Assembly: GCA_016218765.1 (NCBI GenBank)
Contig: JACRCZ010000103.1
Coordinates: forward strand, 1 to 64,000
Origin: Deltaproteobacteria bacterium
Lineage (GTDB): Bacteria; Myxococcota_A; Polyangia; DRWM01; JAAZOP01
Direction: 5' to 3'
Length of the DNA stretch: 64,000 nucleotides
A program made the position numbers and the translations under genes. This document shows, piece after piece, positions 35,991 to 43,498 of this stretch; within the stretch, counting starts at the first letter, position 1; each line of letters begins with the position of its first letter. Below the pieces are notes generated by a model. The model saw only the letters and a program-made list of their open reading frames with translations, was not told where the DNA came from and did no database searches.

Positions 35991-37028
35991 ATGAAGGTCC
36001 GGACCCTCTCCTGCGAGGTCACCGCGCGCTGCGCGCACCGCTGCTACTACTGCTACAACGTCTGGAAGGAGCCCGACGCCGGCGTCGGCACCGGCGAGCT
36101 TGCGGTCGGCGAGTGGTCGGCGCTGCTCGCCCGGGCGGTGCGCGATTCCGGCGCGCGCCACGTCACCATCACCGGCGGCGAGCCTCTCGCCCGCGACGAC
36201 GCGCTCGACCTGCTGGCGGCCGCCAAGGGCGTCGTGCGCTCGGTCTCGCTCATCACGTCCGGCTGGCGGCTGCTCGACGCCGCCGCCGACATCGGCCGCC
36301 TTGGCGTTTCCCCCGTGCAGCTCACGTTTCTTGCCGCCGAGCGCGAGGCCCACCGCGTCCTCAAGGGCCTCGACTCGTTCGACGACCTCGTCGAGGGCGC
36401 CATCCGCCTCCGCGAGGCGGGTGCGGAGGTGCACGTCTGCTTCGTCTGCACGCCGCGGACGTTCCGGCGCTTCGGCGAGGTGCTCGAGCTGGCCGTCGCG
36501 CTGGGCATCCGCCGCATCGCCTTCAACCGCGCCTCGCCCGCCGGCTGCGGTGCGCTCGACCCGGGCGACGTCCTGCCGACCGTGGCGCAGGTGGAGGAGG
36601 CCCTGGAGGTTGGCGAGTGGGCGGCCGCGCGGCACGGTCTGGAGATCACGACCGCGATGCCGATTCCGCGGTGCGTGGTGGATCCGTCGCGCTTTCCGCA
36701 CGTGCGCTTCGCTTCGTGCTCGTCCGCGAGCGACACGCCCAACCCGGTGATCGGTCCCACGGGCGAGGTGCGGTTGTGCAACCTGTCGGCCGAGGTGCTG
36801 GCCGATTTGCGGGTCGACCCGTGGTCGAAGGTCGAGCACGCTCCCTACCGGCGGACGTTCCGGGAGTCGGTTCCGGCGGAGTGCCGCTCGTGCCGCCTGC
36901 GCGACCGATGCGGCTGCGGGTGTCGCGAGGCCGCCCGGGCGTGTCGCGGGGGCCTGGACCTGCTCGACCCCTTCGTCGCGCAGGCCGTTGCCGCGAACCG
37001 GCCCGAGGTCCCGGGGGACGTGGCGTGA
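35991..37028 (+). CDS. radical SAM protein with SPASM-like C-terminus
   Basis: 345 residues. Cluster motif CAHRCYYC (Cys 14, 18, 21) right at the N-terminus and TITGGEPLARD for SAM binding. The C-terminal third is Cys-rich: FASCSSAS, VRLCNLS, then Cys at about 298, 301, 307, 309, 311 and 318 (CRSCRLRDRCGCGC), the kind of array that binds auxiliary clusters in SPASM/twitch proteins that modify peptides. It directly follows the two Cys-Leu repeat genes and overlaps the next radical SAM gene by GTGA, so the four form one operon. Proposed role: modification of the Cys-Leu cores (inference). Confidence 0.85.
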   Translation: MKVRTLSCEVTARCAHRCYYCYNVWKEPDAGVGTGELAVGEWSALLARAVRDSGARHVTITGGEPLARDDALDLLAAAKGVVRSVSLITSGWRLLDAAADIGRLGVSPVQLTFLAAEREAHRVLKGLDSFDDLVEGAIRLREAGAEVHVCFVCTPRTFRRFGEVLELAVALGIRRIAFNRASPAGCGALDPGDVLPTVAQVEEALEVGEWAAARHGLEITTAMPIPRCVVDPSRFPHVRFASCSSASDTPNPVIGPTGEVRLCNLSAEVLADLRVDPWSKVEHAPYRRTFRESVPAECRSCRLRDRCGCGCREAARACRGGLDLLDPFVAQAVAANRPEVPGDVA

Positions 37029-39001
37029 AGCCGCGGGTCCTGCTGCTGCAGCCCGCGTCGTTCCCCTCCCGGAGCCAGGACTTCGGCGTGCCGCACCTGC
37101 TGGCGTTGGCGGGCTGGATCGAGCGCGAGTGCGGGGTCGAGCCGGTGGTGCGCGACCTGCGGCACGAGCGCGACCCGGACGCCGCGTTGCGGGAGGCGGT
37201 CGCGGACTCGCGGCCCGTGCTGATCGGCGTCTCGTGCTACGCCTCGTTCGACCAGCTCGATGCCCTGGAGGCGGCGCGGAAGGCGCGGGCCGCCGCGCCG
37301 ACGACGCCGCTCATCGCCGGCGGCTACCAGGCGTCGGCGTGTCCGGAGGAGCTCCTCCTGCCCGCCGGCCCGTTCGACTTCGTCGTCGTCGGGGACGGGG
37401 AGCGGCCGCTGGCCGAGGTCGTTCGCTGGGCGCTGGACGGCGGCGCGCGCCCGCCGTCCGTGCTCGTGGCGGACCGGCCGATCGAGCCCGGCGAGTTGCC
37501 GCCGTCTCCGTTCCGGCTGCTGGAGCGCTACGCCGCCCGCGCCCGCTCCGCCCGGGTGAAGCTCCAGGTCAATCTCTCGCGCGGCTGCCCGCACGCCTGC
37601 ACGTTCTGCATGGAGCGGGCGAAGCCGGACCGCGTGTGGCGGGCGCTGCCGCCCGAGCGTGCAGTCGAGGAATTGCGCCGTCTGGACCGCGTCTTCCCCG
37701 TCGGCGACTCGCTGCTCCACTTCACCGATCCGCTCTTCGGCGCCGGCGCGGCCTGGCGGCGCGAGTTTCTGGGCCGGCTCGCCGCGAGCGGACTACGTCC
37801 GCGGGCGGCGTGGACGCTCACGCGCGCGGAGGGCCTCTCCGAGGACGACCTGCGGCTCGCCGCGGAATGCCGCCTTTCGTTCGGAATCGGTCTGGAGTCG
37901 GGTTCGCCCGCGATGCTGCTCGCCATGCGCAAGACGGCTCGCCCGGACGACTACCTCCAGGGTTTCCTGCGACTGCGCGAGAAGGCGGAGCGCGCGGGCG
38001 CGAGCTGGGCGGTCAACGTGCTGGTCGGGCATCCCGGCGAGACCCCCGGAACCGTCCGCGAGTCGCTCGCGTTCCTGGACGAGCTGTTCCCGGCCGACCG
38101 GCCGACGCGCGGCTGGCTGTCCGTCGACCCCTTCCGCCTCTACCCCGGCAGCGACGTGCACCGCCGGATGGAGGCGTGGAGCGCCGAGCACGGTGCGCGC
38201 TTCCACGTCCCCGACTGGTGGCGGCGTCCCGCCGACCGGGACGTCACGCCGGAGCTGGTTGATCCTTCGGCGACGCTGGACGTCTTCGAGCGGCTCGATC
38301 GGACGTACTCCGGGTTCCGGGCCGTGGTCCTGCGGGCGGCGGACTCGTTCCGCTGCGACGACGAGCGGTCGGCGCCGATCTTCGCCCGCTCGCTGGAGGA
38401 GCAGCGCGAGGCGTTCGCTCCGGAGATGTACGAGCGGCGGCGGCGGATCTTCGCGATGCTGCACCCCGACGCCCGGCTGACGGCCGCTCCGCCGCGGCTG
38501 GCCCTCGCGCTGCCGATCGTGGAGGACGACGTCGCGCTGGCGGCGGTCGCGGCGTGCGAGGCGGGCGGGAGCGGCGGTGCGAGGTGGGCGGTGGTGGGCG
38601 CCGGACGCGACGCTGCCGTCGAAGCCGCGCTCCGCGGCGCGGACCGGAACGCTTCCGTGGCGTGGATCCGGACGCGGCCCGGGGCGCTCCGCCGGGTGCT
38701 GGTTCGTCTGGGGCCGGCCGTGTCCCGCCGGCCGAGGACGTCCTGGCTGGCCGCGGCGCTGCGGGCGCGTGCCGGCTCGGCCTCCGTGGCGCTGGCGCTG
38801 GGCGCCCATCCCGACGTGCCGCGGGCCCTGTCGGCTTGGGTCCGCGCGCGCGCCGGTCGTCGGGCCGTCGTGGTCGTGGGGCCGCGGTTCGGCCTGCAGC
38901 GCGTGCTGCTGCTGGCGGCGCACTCCGACGGGGGGCGCCATCGCACGATCGCGTTCGCCCGGCTTCCGCCGGCCGCGGGCGACGACGGCTGGTTGGAGTG
39001 A
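37025..39001 (+). CDS. B12-fold radical SAM protein with extra C-terminal domain
   Basis: 658 residues from GTG 37025. Residues 1-150 have the B12-binding Rossmann-like layout (VGDGERPLAEV), though the DxHxxG cobalamin motif is not evident. The radical SAM motif is SRGCPHACTFCMERAKPD (Cys 188, 192, 195), followed by a TIM-barrel with GIGLESGSP and NVLVGHPGET. The last 190 residues are an additional alpha/beta domain of unknown function. Members of this class perform methylations and other C-H chemistry. Coupled to the upstream radical SAM gene by GTGA. Confidence 0.84.
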   Translation: MKPRVLLLQPASFPSRSQDFGVPHLLALAGWIERECGVEPVVRDLRHERDPDAALREAVADSRPVLIGVSCYASFDQLDALEAARKARAAAPTTPLIAGGYQASACPEELLLPAGPFDFVVVGDGERPLAEVVRWALDGGARPPSVLVADRPIEPGELPPSPFRLLERYAARARSARVKLQVNLSRGCPHACTFCMERAKPDRVWRALPPERAVEELRRLDRVFPVGDSLLHFTDPLFGAGAAWRREFLGRLAASGLRPRAAWTLTRAEGLSEDDLRLAAECRLSFGIGLESGSPAMLLAMRKTARPDDYLQGFLRLREKAERAGASWAVNVLVGHPGETPGTVRESLAFLDELFPADRPTRGWLSVDPFRLYPGSDVHRRMEAWSAEHGARFHVPDWWRRPADRDVTPELVDPSATLDVFERLDRTYSGFRAVVLRAADSFRCDDERSAPIFARSLEEQREAFAPEMYERRRRIFAMLHPDARLTAAPPRLALALPIVEDDVALAAVAACEAGGSGGARWAVVGAGRDAAVEAALRGADRNASVAWIRTRPGALRRVLVRLGPAVSRRPRTSWLAAALRARAGSASVALALGAHPDVPRALSAWVRARAGRRAVVVVGPRFGLQRVLLLAAHSDGGRHRTIAFARLPPAAGDDGWLE

Positions 39002-39016
39002 GAGCGCGCGCGGCGG

Positions 39017-39916
39017 CTATGATCCTGCCGTCCGCGCGACGTTCGCGGCGCGGGCCAACACCGGTCCGCGAGCGGCCTGCGGCAGGTCCAGCGCCCCGTC
39101 GAGACGCTCGGCCAGCCGTTCCCGCGATCGGAACCGGGCGACCCACTCGAGGTACCGGCCGGCTTCGGCCGGGTCGCCGCGGAGCCACGCCCTGCCGATT
39201 GCCAGCGCGGCGTCCTCGCGCAGCACGTGCGCGGCGTGGCCCGCGGAACCGCGTGCCGTGTCCGCGCCCTGCGGCGGGAGAAACGGGGCGAGCGCCTCGT
39301 CGGCCAGCGGGTGGCAGCACTCGTGCACGAGCTGCAGGAACGCGGCGTCCGACGAGGTGTCGTCGTCGGGCAGCGGCACCGCGACGGCGTACGTCGCGCC
39401 GCAGCGCGCCGCACGGCCGGCCGCCCGGAGCGAGGGGCAGAGCTGCACGTCGAGGCGCTCGAGACCGGCCTGTCGCAGCGGGGCGAACAGTGCGCGGCGG
39501 CGTTGCAGGCCGGCGGCGAACCCCAGCCGGCACACCTCCACCGCCTCGAGCGCCTCGTCCCACGCGAGTCGATGGGCCGGCTCGAGCAGGGTCTCCAGGA
39601 GGCCCAGCGGGTCCGCGGCGGGAACCCGGGTGGGGTCGGCCAGGACGTCGACCTGGGCGGCGAGGCGACCGCGGACCGTGGCGAGCGCCGCGCGTGCCGC
39701 CTCGACCCGGGCGTCGAGTTCGGCGTCCGGCACGCCGCCGGCCGCCAGCGTGCGGCGCCAGGCGCGGACATAGCCCGGCCGGTGGAGGTCGGCGTCGTCG
39801 CCGGGCAGCGGGACGAACGCGAGCGCGTGGTAGCGCAGGGCCACCCGGCGGTGCGCGAAGACCCGGAGCGCCGGCGGCGCCGGCGCGTTGGCATCGTCCG
39901 GCACGGGGTCGGGCAT
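39017..39916 (-). CDS. HExxH protein, putative metallopeptidase
   Basis: 299 residues. Mostly helical and Ala/Arg-rich. QLVHECCHPLADE (His 198, Glu 199, His 202) is a HExxH zinc-site motif. A Glu about 36 residues later (LREDAALAIGRAWL) could be the third ligand as in gluzincins. No signal peptide, so probably cytoplasmic. It converges on the radical SAM operon with 15 bp between the stops. If the motif is real it could be the protease that trims the Cys-Leu repeat proteins, but it is on the other strand and may be independent. TATAGT lies 14 bp before the ATG. Confidence 0.65.
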   Translation of the reverse strand: MPDPVPDDANAPAPPALRVFAHRRVALRYHALAFVPLPGDDADLHRPGYVRAWRRTLAAGGVPDAELDARVEAARAALATVRGRLAAQVDVLADPTRVPAADPLGLLETLLEPAHRLAWDEALEAVEVCRLGFAAGLQRRRALFAPLRQAGLERLDVQLCPSLRAAGRAARCGATYAVAVPLPDDDTSSDAAFLQLVHECCHPLADEALAPFLPPQGADTARGSAGHAAHVLREDAALAIGRAWLRGDPAEAGRYLEWVARFRSRERLAERLDGALDLPQAARGPVLARAANVARTAGS

Positions 39917-40067
39917 TGCCTTGAACTATACCGGTCAGCGGCGGTCGTTGCACGGTGGCGGCGGTGGCGGTTGACGTCGGCCCTTTCGGGTCCCACGTTG
40001 CCCGGGGGGAAGTTGCACCGTCCGCCGTCATGTCGGTCGAGCCGGCGCGGGGAACGGGGAGGATGAC

Positions 40068-41252
40068 ATGATGCGCTACAAGTACCTGATCGTCGGCGGC
40101 GGGATGACGGCCGATGCCGCGGTCCGGGGCATTCGCGAGCTGGACACGGAGGGGACCGTCGGCCTCATCGGCGACGAGCCTCATCCGCCGTACGCGCGTC
40201 CGCCGCTGTCCAAGAAGCTGTGGCGCGGCGCGCGGCCGGAGAGCATCTGGCGGGGCACGCAGGACCTCGAGGTCACGCTGCACGCCGGCCGCCGTGCGGT
40301 CGGCCTCGACGCGGTGCGGCACGAGGTCCGGGACGAGCGCGGCGAGACCTACGGCTTCGACCGCCTGCTGCTCGCGACGGGCGGCGCGCCGCGCCGGCTG
40401 CCCTTCGGAGCTGAGGACGTCGTCTACTTCCGCACGCTGGACGACTACCGCCGCGTGCGGGCCTTGGCCGACGAGCACCTGCGCTTCGCGGTCATCGGCG
40501 GGGGGTTCATCGGCGCGGAGATCGCGGCGGCGCTCGCCGCGAGCGGGTGTCGGGTCACGATGCTCTTCCCCGACGCGGGAATCGGCAGCCGCATCTTCCC
40601 GGCCGGGCTGTCCTCCTTCGTGACGGACGACTACCGGCAGCGGGGCGTCGTCGTGTGGGCCGGCGAGACGGTGGCCGGGATGCGGCGCGATCGGTCCGGG
40701 TTCGTGCTGCGGACCCGATCCGGGCGCGACATCCCGGCCGACGCCGTGATTGCCGGGATCGGCATTATCCCGAACACGGAGCTGGCCGAGCGCGCCGAGC
40801 TGCCGGTGAACGACGGCATCGTCGTCGACGAGCAGCTGCGCGCGGGCGCGCCCGACGTCTTCGCCGCCGGCGACGTCGCTTCGTTCCACAGCGCCGTGCT
40901 CGATCGGCGGATGCGGGTGGAGCACGAGGACAACGCGCTGGCGATGGGTCGGCTCGCGGGCCGGAACATGGCGGGCGCCGCCGAGCCGTACACGCACCTG
41001 CCGTTCTTCTACTCCGACCTGTTCGATTCCGGGTACGAGGCCGTCGGGGAGGTCGACAACCGGCTCTCGACGGTCGAGCACTGGCAGGAGCCGTACCGCA
41101 AGGGAGTCGTCTACTACCTGCGGAACGGCGCCGTCCGCGGCGTGCTGCTCTGGAACGTCTGGGACCAGGTCGGAGCCGCGCGGCGGCTGATCGCCGAGCC
41201 GCGCACGTGGCGCGCCGCGGACCTCCGGGAGCGCCTTCCCGAGCGGCCTTGA
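40068..41252 (+). CDS. FAD/NAD(P)-dependent ferredoxin-reductase-like oxidoreductase
   Basis: 394 residues. Two dinucleotide folds: FAD site YLIVGGGMTADAAVRG at the N-terminus and NAD(P) site FAVIGGGFIGAEIAAAL near 145, then the second FAD motif DVFAAGDVASFH near 263. The family includes ferredoxin/rubredoxin reductases and AIF-like proteins that pass electrons from NAD(P)H. GGGGAGG precedes tandem ATGs (40068, 40071). It stands alone between the peptide-modification cassette and the lipid operon. A reductase could feed the radical SAM enzymes, but that is only suggested by position. Confidence 0.88.
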   Translation: MMRYKYLIVGGGMTADAAVRGIRELDTEGTVGLIGDEPHPPYARPPLSKKLWRGARPESIWRGTQDLEVTLHAGRRAVGLDAVRHEVRDERGETYGFDRLLLATGGAPRRLPFGAEDVVYFRTLDDYRRVRALADEHLRFAVIGGGFIGAEIAAALAASGCRVTMLFPDAGIGSRIFPAGLSSFVTDDYRQRGVVVWAGETVAGMRRDRSGFVLRTRSGRDIPADAVIAGIGIIPNTELAERAELPVNDGIVVDEQLRAGAPDVFAAGDVASFHSAVLDRRMRVEHEDNALAMGRLAGRNMAGAAEPYTHLPFFYSDLFDSGYEAVGEVDNRLSTVEHWQEPYRKGVVYYLRNGAVRGVLLWNVWDQVGAARRLIAEPRTWRAADLRERLPERP

Positions 41253-41277
41253 CGCGCCCGCCCGCGGCCGGTATCAG
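41249..41277 (+). promoter_or_regulatory. probable promoter of the thioesterase-to-symporter operon
   Basis: TTGACG (41249-41254), 17-bp spacer, TATCAG (41272-41277), 48 bp before the ATG at 41326. The -35 overlaps the stop codon of the oxidoreductase gene. Confidence 0.5.
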
Positions 41278-41325
41278 GCCCGCAGGCCGCGGCGCGCGGG
41301 CGACGTGCGCCGGGCCGGAGGGACC

Positions 41326-41754
41326 ATGGGACGTGCGGTCGAGGCGAAGCGGGAGGCGGTCGTACGGCTCAGGGTGCCGTTCTACGACCTGGACCCGATG
41401 CAGGTTGTCTTCCACGGCAACTACCTCAAGTACTTCGAGCGCGCGCGGCAGGCGTTGTTCGACGCCGCGGGCCTGGACCCCTACCGCTCTCCCTGCGACG
41501 GGGACGTGGTCTTCCCCGTCGTGCGCACGCAGGTCAAGCACGTCCGGCCGCTGCGGTTCCGCGACGAGTTCGACTGCACGGCCCGCCTGGTCGATGCGCG
41601 CAGCAAGATCGTGATCGATTTCGAGATCCGTCTTGCAGGCGGCGGCGCCGTCTGCGCTCGCGGGCGCACCGAACAGGTCGCCGTGCGCCTGCCGTCCCTG
41701 GCGCTGGAGCTGCGCATCCCCGCGGACGTGCGCCGGGCCTTCGGCGGGGGCTGA
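41326..41754 (+). CDS. 4HBT-type acyl thioesterase
   Basis: 142 residues from ATG 41326 (GGAGGG just before it). Signature VPFYDLDPMQVVFHGNYLKYFERARQ with the catalytic Asp, as in YbgC and the thioesterases of aryl-polyene clusters. It is the second such enzyme in the window, clearly different from the one at 23994-24473. It begins a 10-kb operon with very short gaps through to the symporter gene. Confidence 0.88.
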   Translation: MGRAVEAKREAVVRLRVPFYDLDPMQVVFHGNYLKYFERARQALFDAAGLDPYRSPCDGDVVFPVVRTQVKHVRPLRFRDEFDCTARLVDARSKIVIDFEIRLAGGGAVCARGRTEQVAVRLPSLALELRIPADVRRAFGGG

Positions 41755-41757
41755 ACG

Positions 41758-43476
41758 ATGGATCGGGACTTCCGCGAGGCGCTGGCGACCGGCTACGAGC
41801 GGCTCGGCGCGTGGGCCGAACTGCTCGACCGGATCAACGTCTTCCCGGTCGCCGACGGCGACACGGGCCGGAACCTCGTCGCCAGCTTCGCCCCGCTGCG
41901 GCGGACCGAGCTGCCGCGCGACGCGCTGGTCCGCGCTTTGCTCCTCGGCGCACGCGGGAACTCCGGGAACATCGGCGCGCGCTTCCTCGAGGGCTTCGTC
42001 GGCGGCGATGCCGGTGCCCCGCTGCGCGCGCGTGCCGTCCGGGGCGGCGAGCTGGCGCGCTCCGCCGTCGTGGAGCCGCGCGACGGGACGATGCTCACCC
42101 TCTTCGACCGCCTGGCGGAGGCGCTGGCGCGGGCCGGCGAGCCTTTGGCGCACGGCGCCGCCGAGGCGCTCTTGGACGACCTCGAGCGGACGGTCCGCGA
42201 AACGCGCGAGCGGCTCGAGCCCTGCCGCCGGGCGGGCGTGCCCGATGCCGGGGCCCTGGGCATGTTCCTCTTCGTCGATGGATTCCTGGCGCGACAGCTC
42301 GGGCGGACCGACGCGCTGCGCGATCCGGTGGAGCGGTTTCCCGAGGCGGCGGCGTTCCGTCCGGAGCCTGGGGGGCCGGCGGCGTCCGGTTTCTGCGTCG
42401 ACGCCGTCGTCCGCGCGGCCGGCATGGCCGACGACGTCCGCCGCTCGCTCGAGCGGTCCGGGGAATCGGTCGTCTCGCTGCGGCGCGACGAGTTCGTCAA
42501 GGTCCACCTCCACGCGGCCGACCGGGACGCGCTGCGCCGGGATCTCGAGCGGCTCGGCACCGTCGTCCGCTGGTCCGCGGACGATCTGCGGCAACAGGCG
42601 CAGGAGTTTGCCCGGCCGGCCGCCGCGCAGGCGATCCACGTCGTGACCGACGCCGCGGGCTCGATGTCGCGCGACGTCGCGCGCCGCCTCGGCGTCACCC
42701 TGCTCGACAGCTACATCTCCATCGGCGAGGCGTCGGTTCCCGAGACGTTGCTGGAGCCCGACGTGCTGTACGCGGCGATGCGCGGCGGAGAGCGCGTGTC
42801 CACGTCGCAGGCATCGGTCTTCGAGAGGCGGCAGCACTACGAGAAGGCGCTGCGCCTGCACGGTCGTGCGCTCTACCTCTGCGTCGGCTCGGCATTCACC
42901 GGCAATCACGCGACGGTCCTGGAATGGCAGCGCCTGCACGACCCCGATGGGCAGCTTGTCGCGCTCGACACCGGCGCCGCCTCGGGACGGCTCGGGCTGA
43001 TCGCGCGTGCCGTCGCCCGCCGCGCGCTGTCGTCGTCGGACGCGGGCGAGGTCGTCGCGTTCGCGCGCCGGGCGATCGTCGCCTGCCGGGAGTGGGTCTT
43101 CCTCGACCGGCTGCAGTGGCTCGCCGCCGGCGGCCGGCTCTCGCGTCCCGGCGCCTTTTTCGGCGACCTGCTGCACGTCAAGCCCATCGTGAGTCCCCTG
43201 CCGGAGGGGGCGCGGAAGGTCGGGACCGTGCGTCGCGCGTCCGACCAGCTTCCCTTCGCCCTGGCCCGGCTGGAGGAAACGCTCGGTCCGCGCGGTGCGG
43301 GGTCCGTGCTGCTGCAGCATTCCGACAACCGCGCCCGGCTCGAGGAGGAGCTGTTGCCCGCCGTGCGGGCGCGCTTCCCGGCCGCGGAGGTCGAGGTCGC
43401 TCCGCTCTCGCTCACCTCGGGCGCCCACATGGGCCCCGGGACCTGGGCGGCGGCCGCGCTGCCGCCGGATCTGTAA
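41758..43476 (+). CDS. DAK2-DegV fusion (FakA/FakB-like fatty acid kinase)
   Basis: 572 residues. The N-terminal ~190 residues form a DhaL/DAK2 nucleotide-binding domain (NVFPVADGDTGRN, GARGNSGNI). From about 293 the protein is DegV-like (VTDAAGSMSRDVARRLGVTLLDSYI, then RVSTSQAS and VGSAFTGNH), the fold that holds a fatty acid in FakB. Separate FakA and FakB proteins together phosphorylate fatty acids; here kinase and carrier are one chain. It may make acyl-phosphate from the acid released by the thioesterase 3 bp upstream, feeding acyltransferases. Function is inferred from the families. Confidence 0.85.
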   Translation: MDRDFREALATGYERLGAWAELLDRINVFPVADGDTGRNLVASFAPLRRTELPRDALVRALLLGARGNSGNIGARFLEGFVGGDAGAPLRARAVRGGELARSAVVEPRDGTMLTLFDRLAEALARAGEPLAHGAAEALLDDLERTVRETRERLEPCRRAGVPDAGALGMFLFVDGFLARQLGRTDALRDPVERFPEAAAFRPEPGGPAASGFCVDAVVRAAGMADDVRRSLERSGESVVSLRRDEFVKVHLHAADRDALRRDLERLGTVVRWSADDLRQQAQEFARPAAAQAIHVVTDAAGSMSRDVARRLGVTLLDSYISIGEASVPETLLEPDVLYAAMRGGERVSTSQASVFERRQHYEKALRLHGRALYLCVGSAFTGNHATVLEWQRLHDPDGQLVALDTGAASGRLGLIARAVARRALSSSDAGEVVAFARRAIVACREWVFLDRLQWLAAGGRLSRPGAFFGDLLHVKPIVSPLPEGARKVGTVRRASDQLPFALARLEETLGPRGAGSVLLQHSDNRARLEEELLPAVRARFPAAEVEVAPLSLTSGAHMGPGTWAAAALPPDL

Positions 43477-43498
43477 TCGCGGAGCGTTTCGCGGCAAG

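Noticed and set aside
36113-39001. A single 962-residue protein covering both radical SAM genes
   Set aside because: The first 304 codons are an out-of-frame reading of the SPASM-type radical SAM gene; the B12-fold protein starts at GTG 37025.
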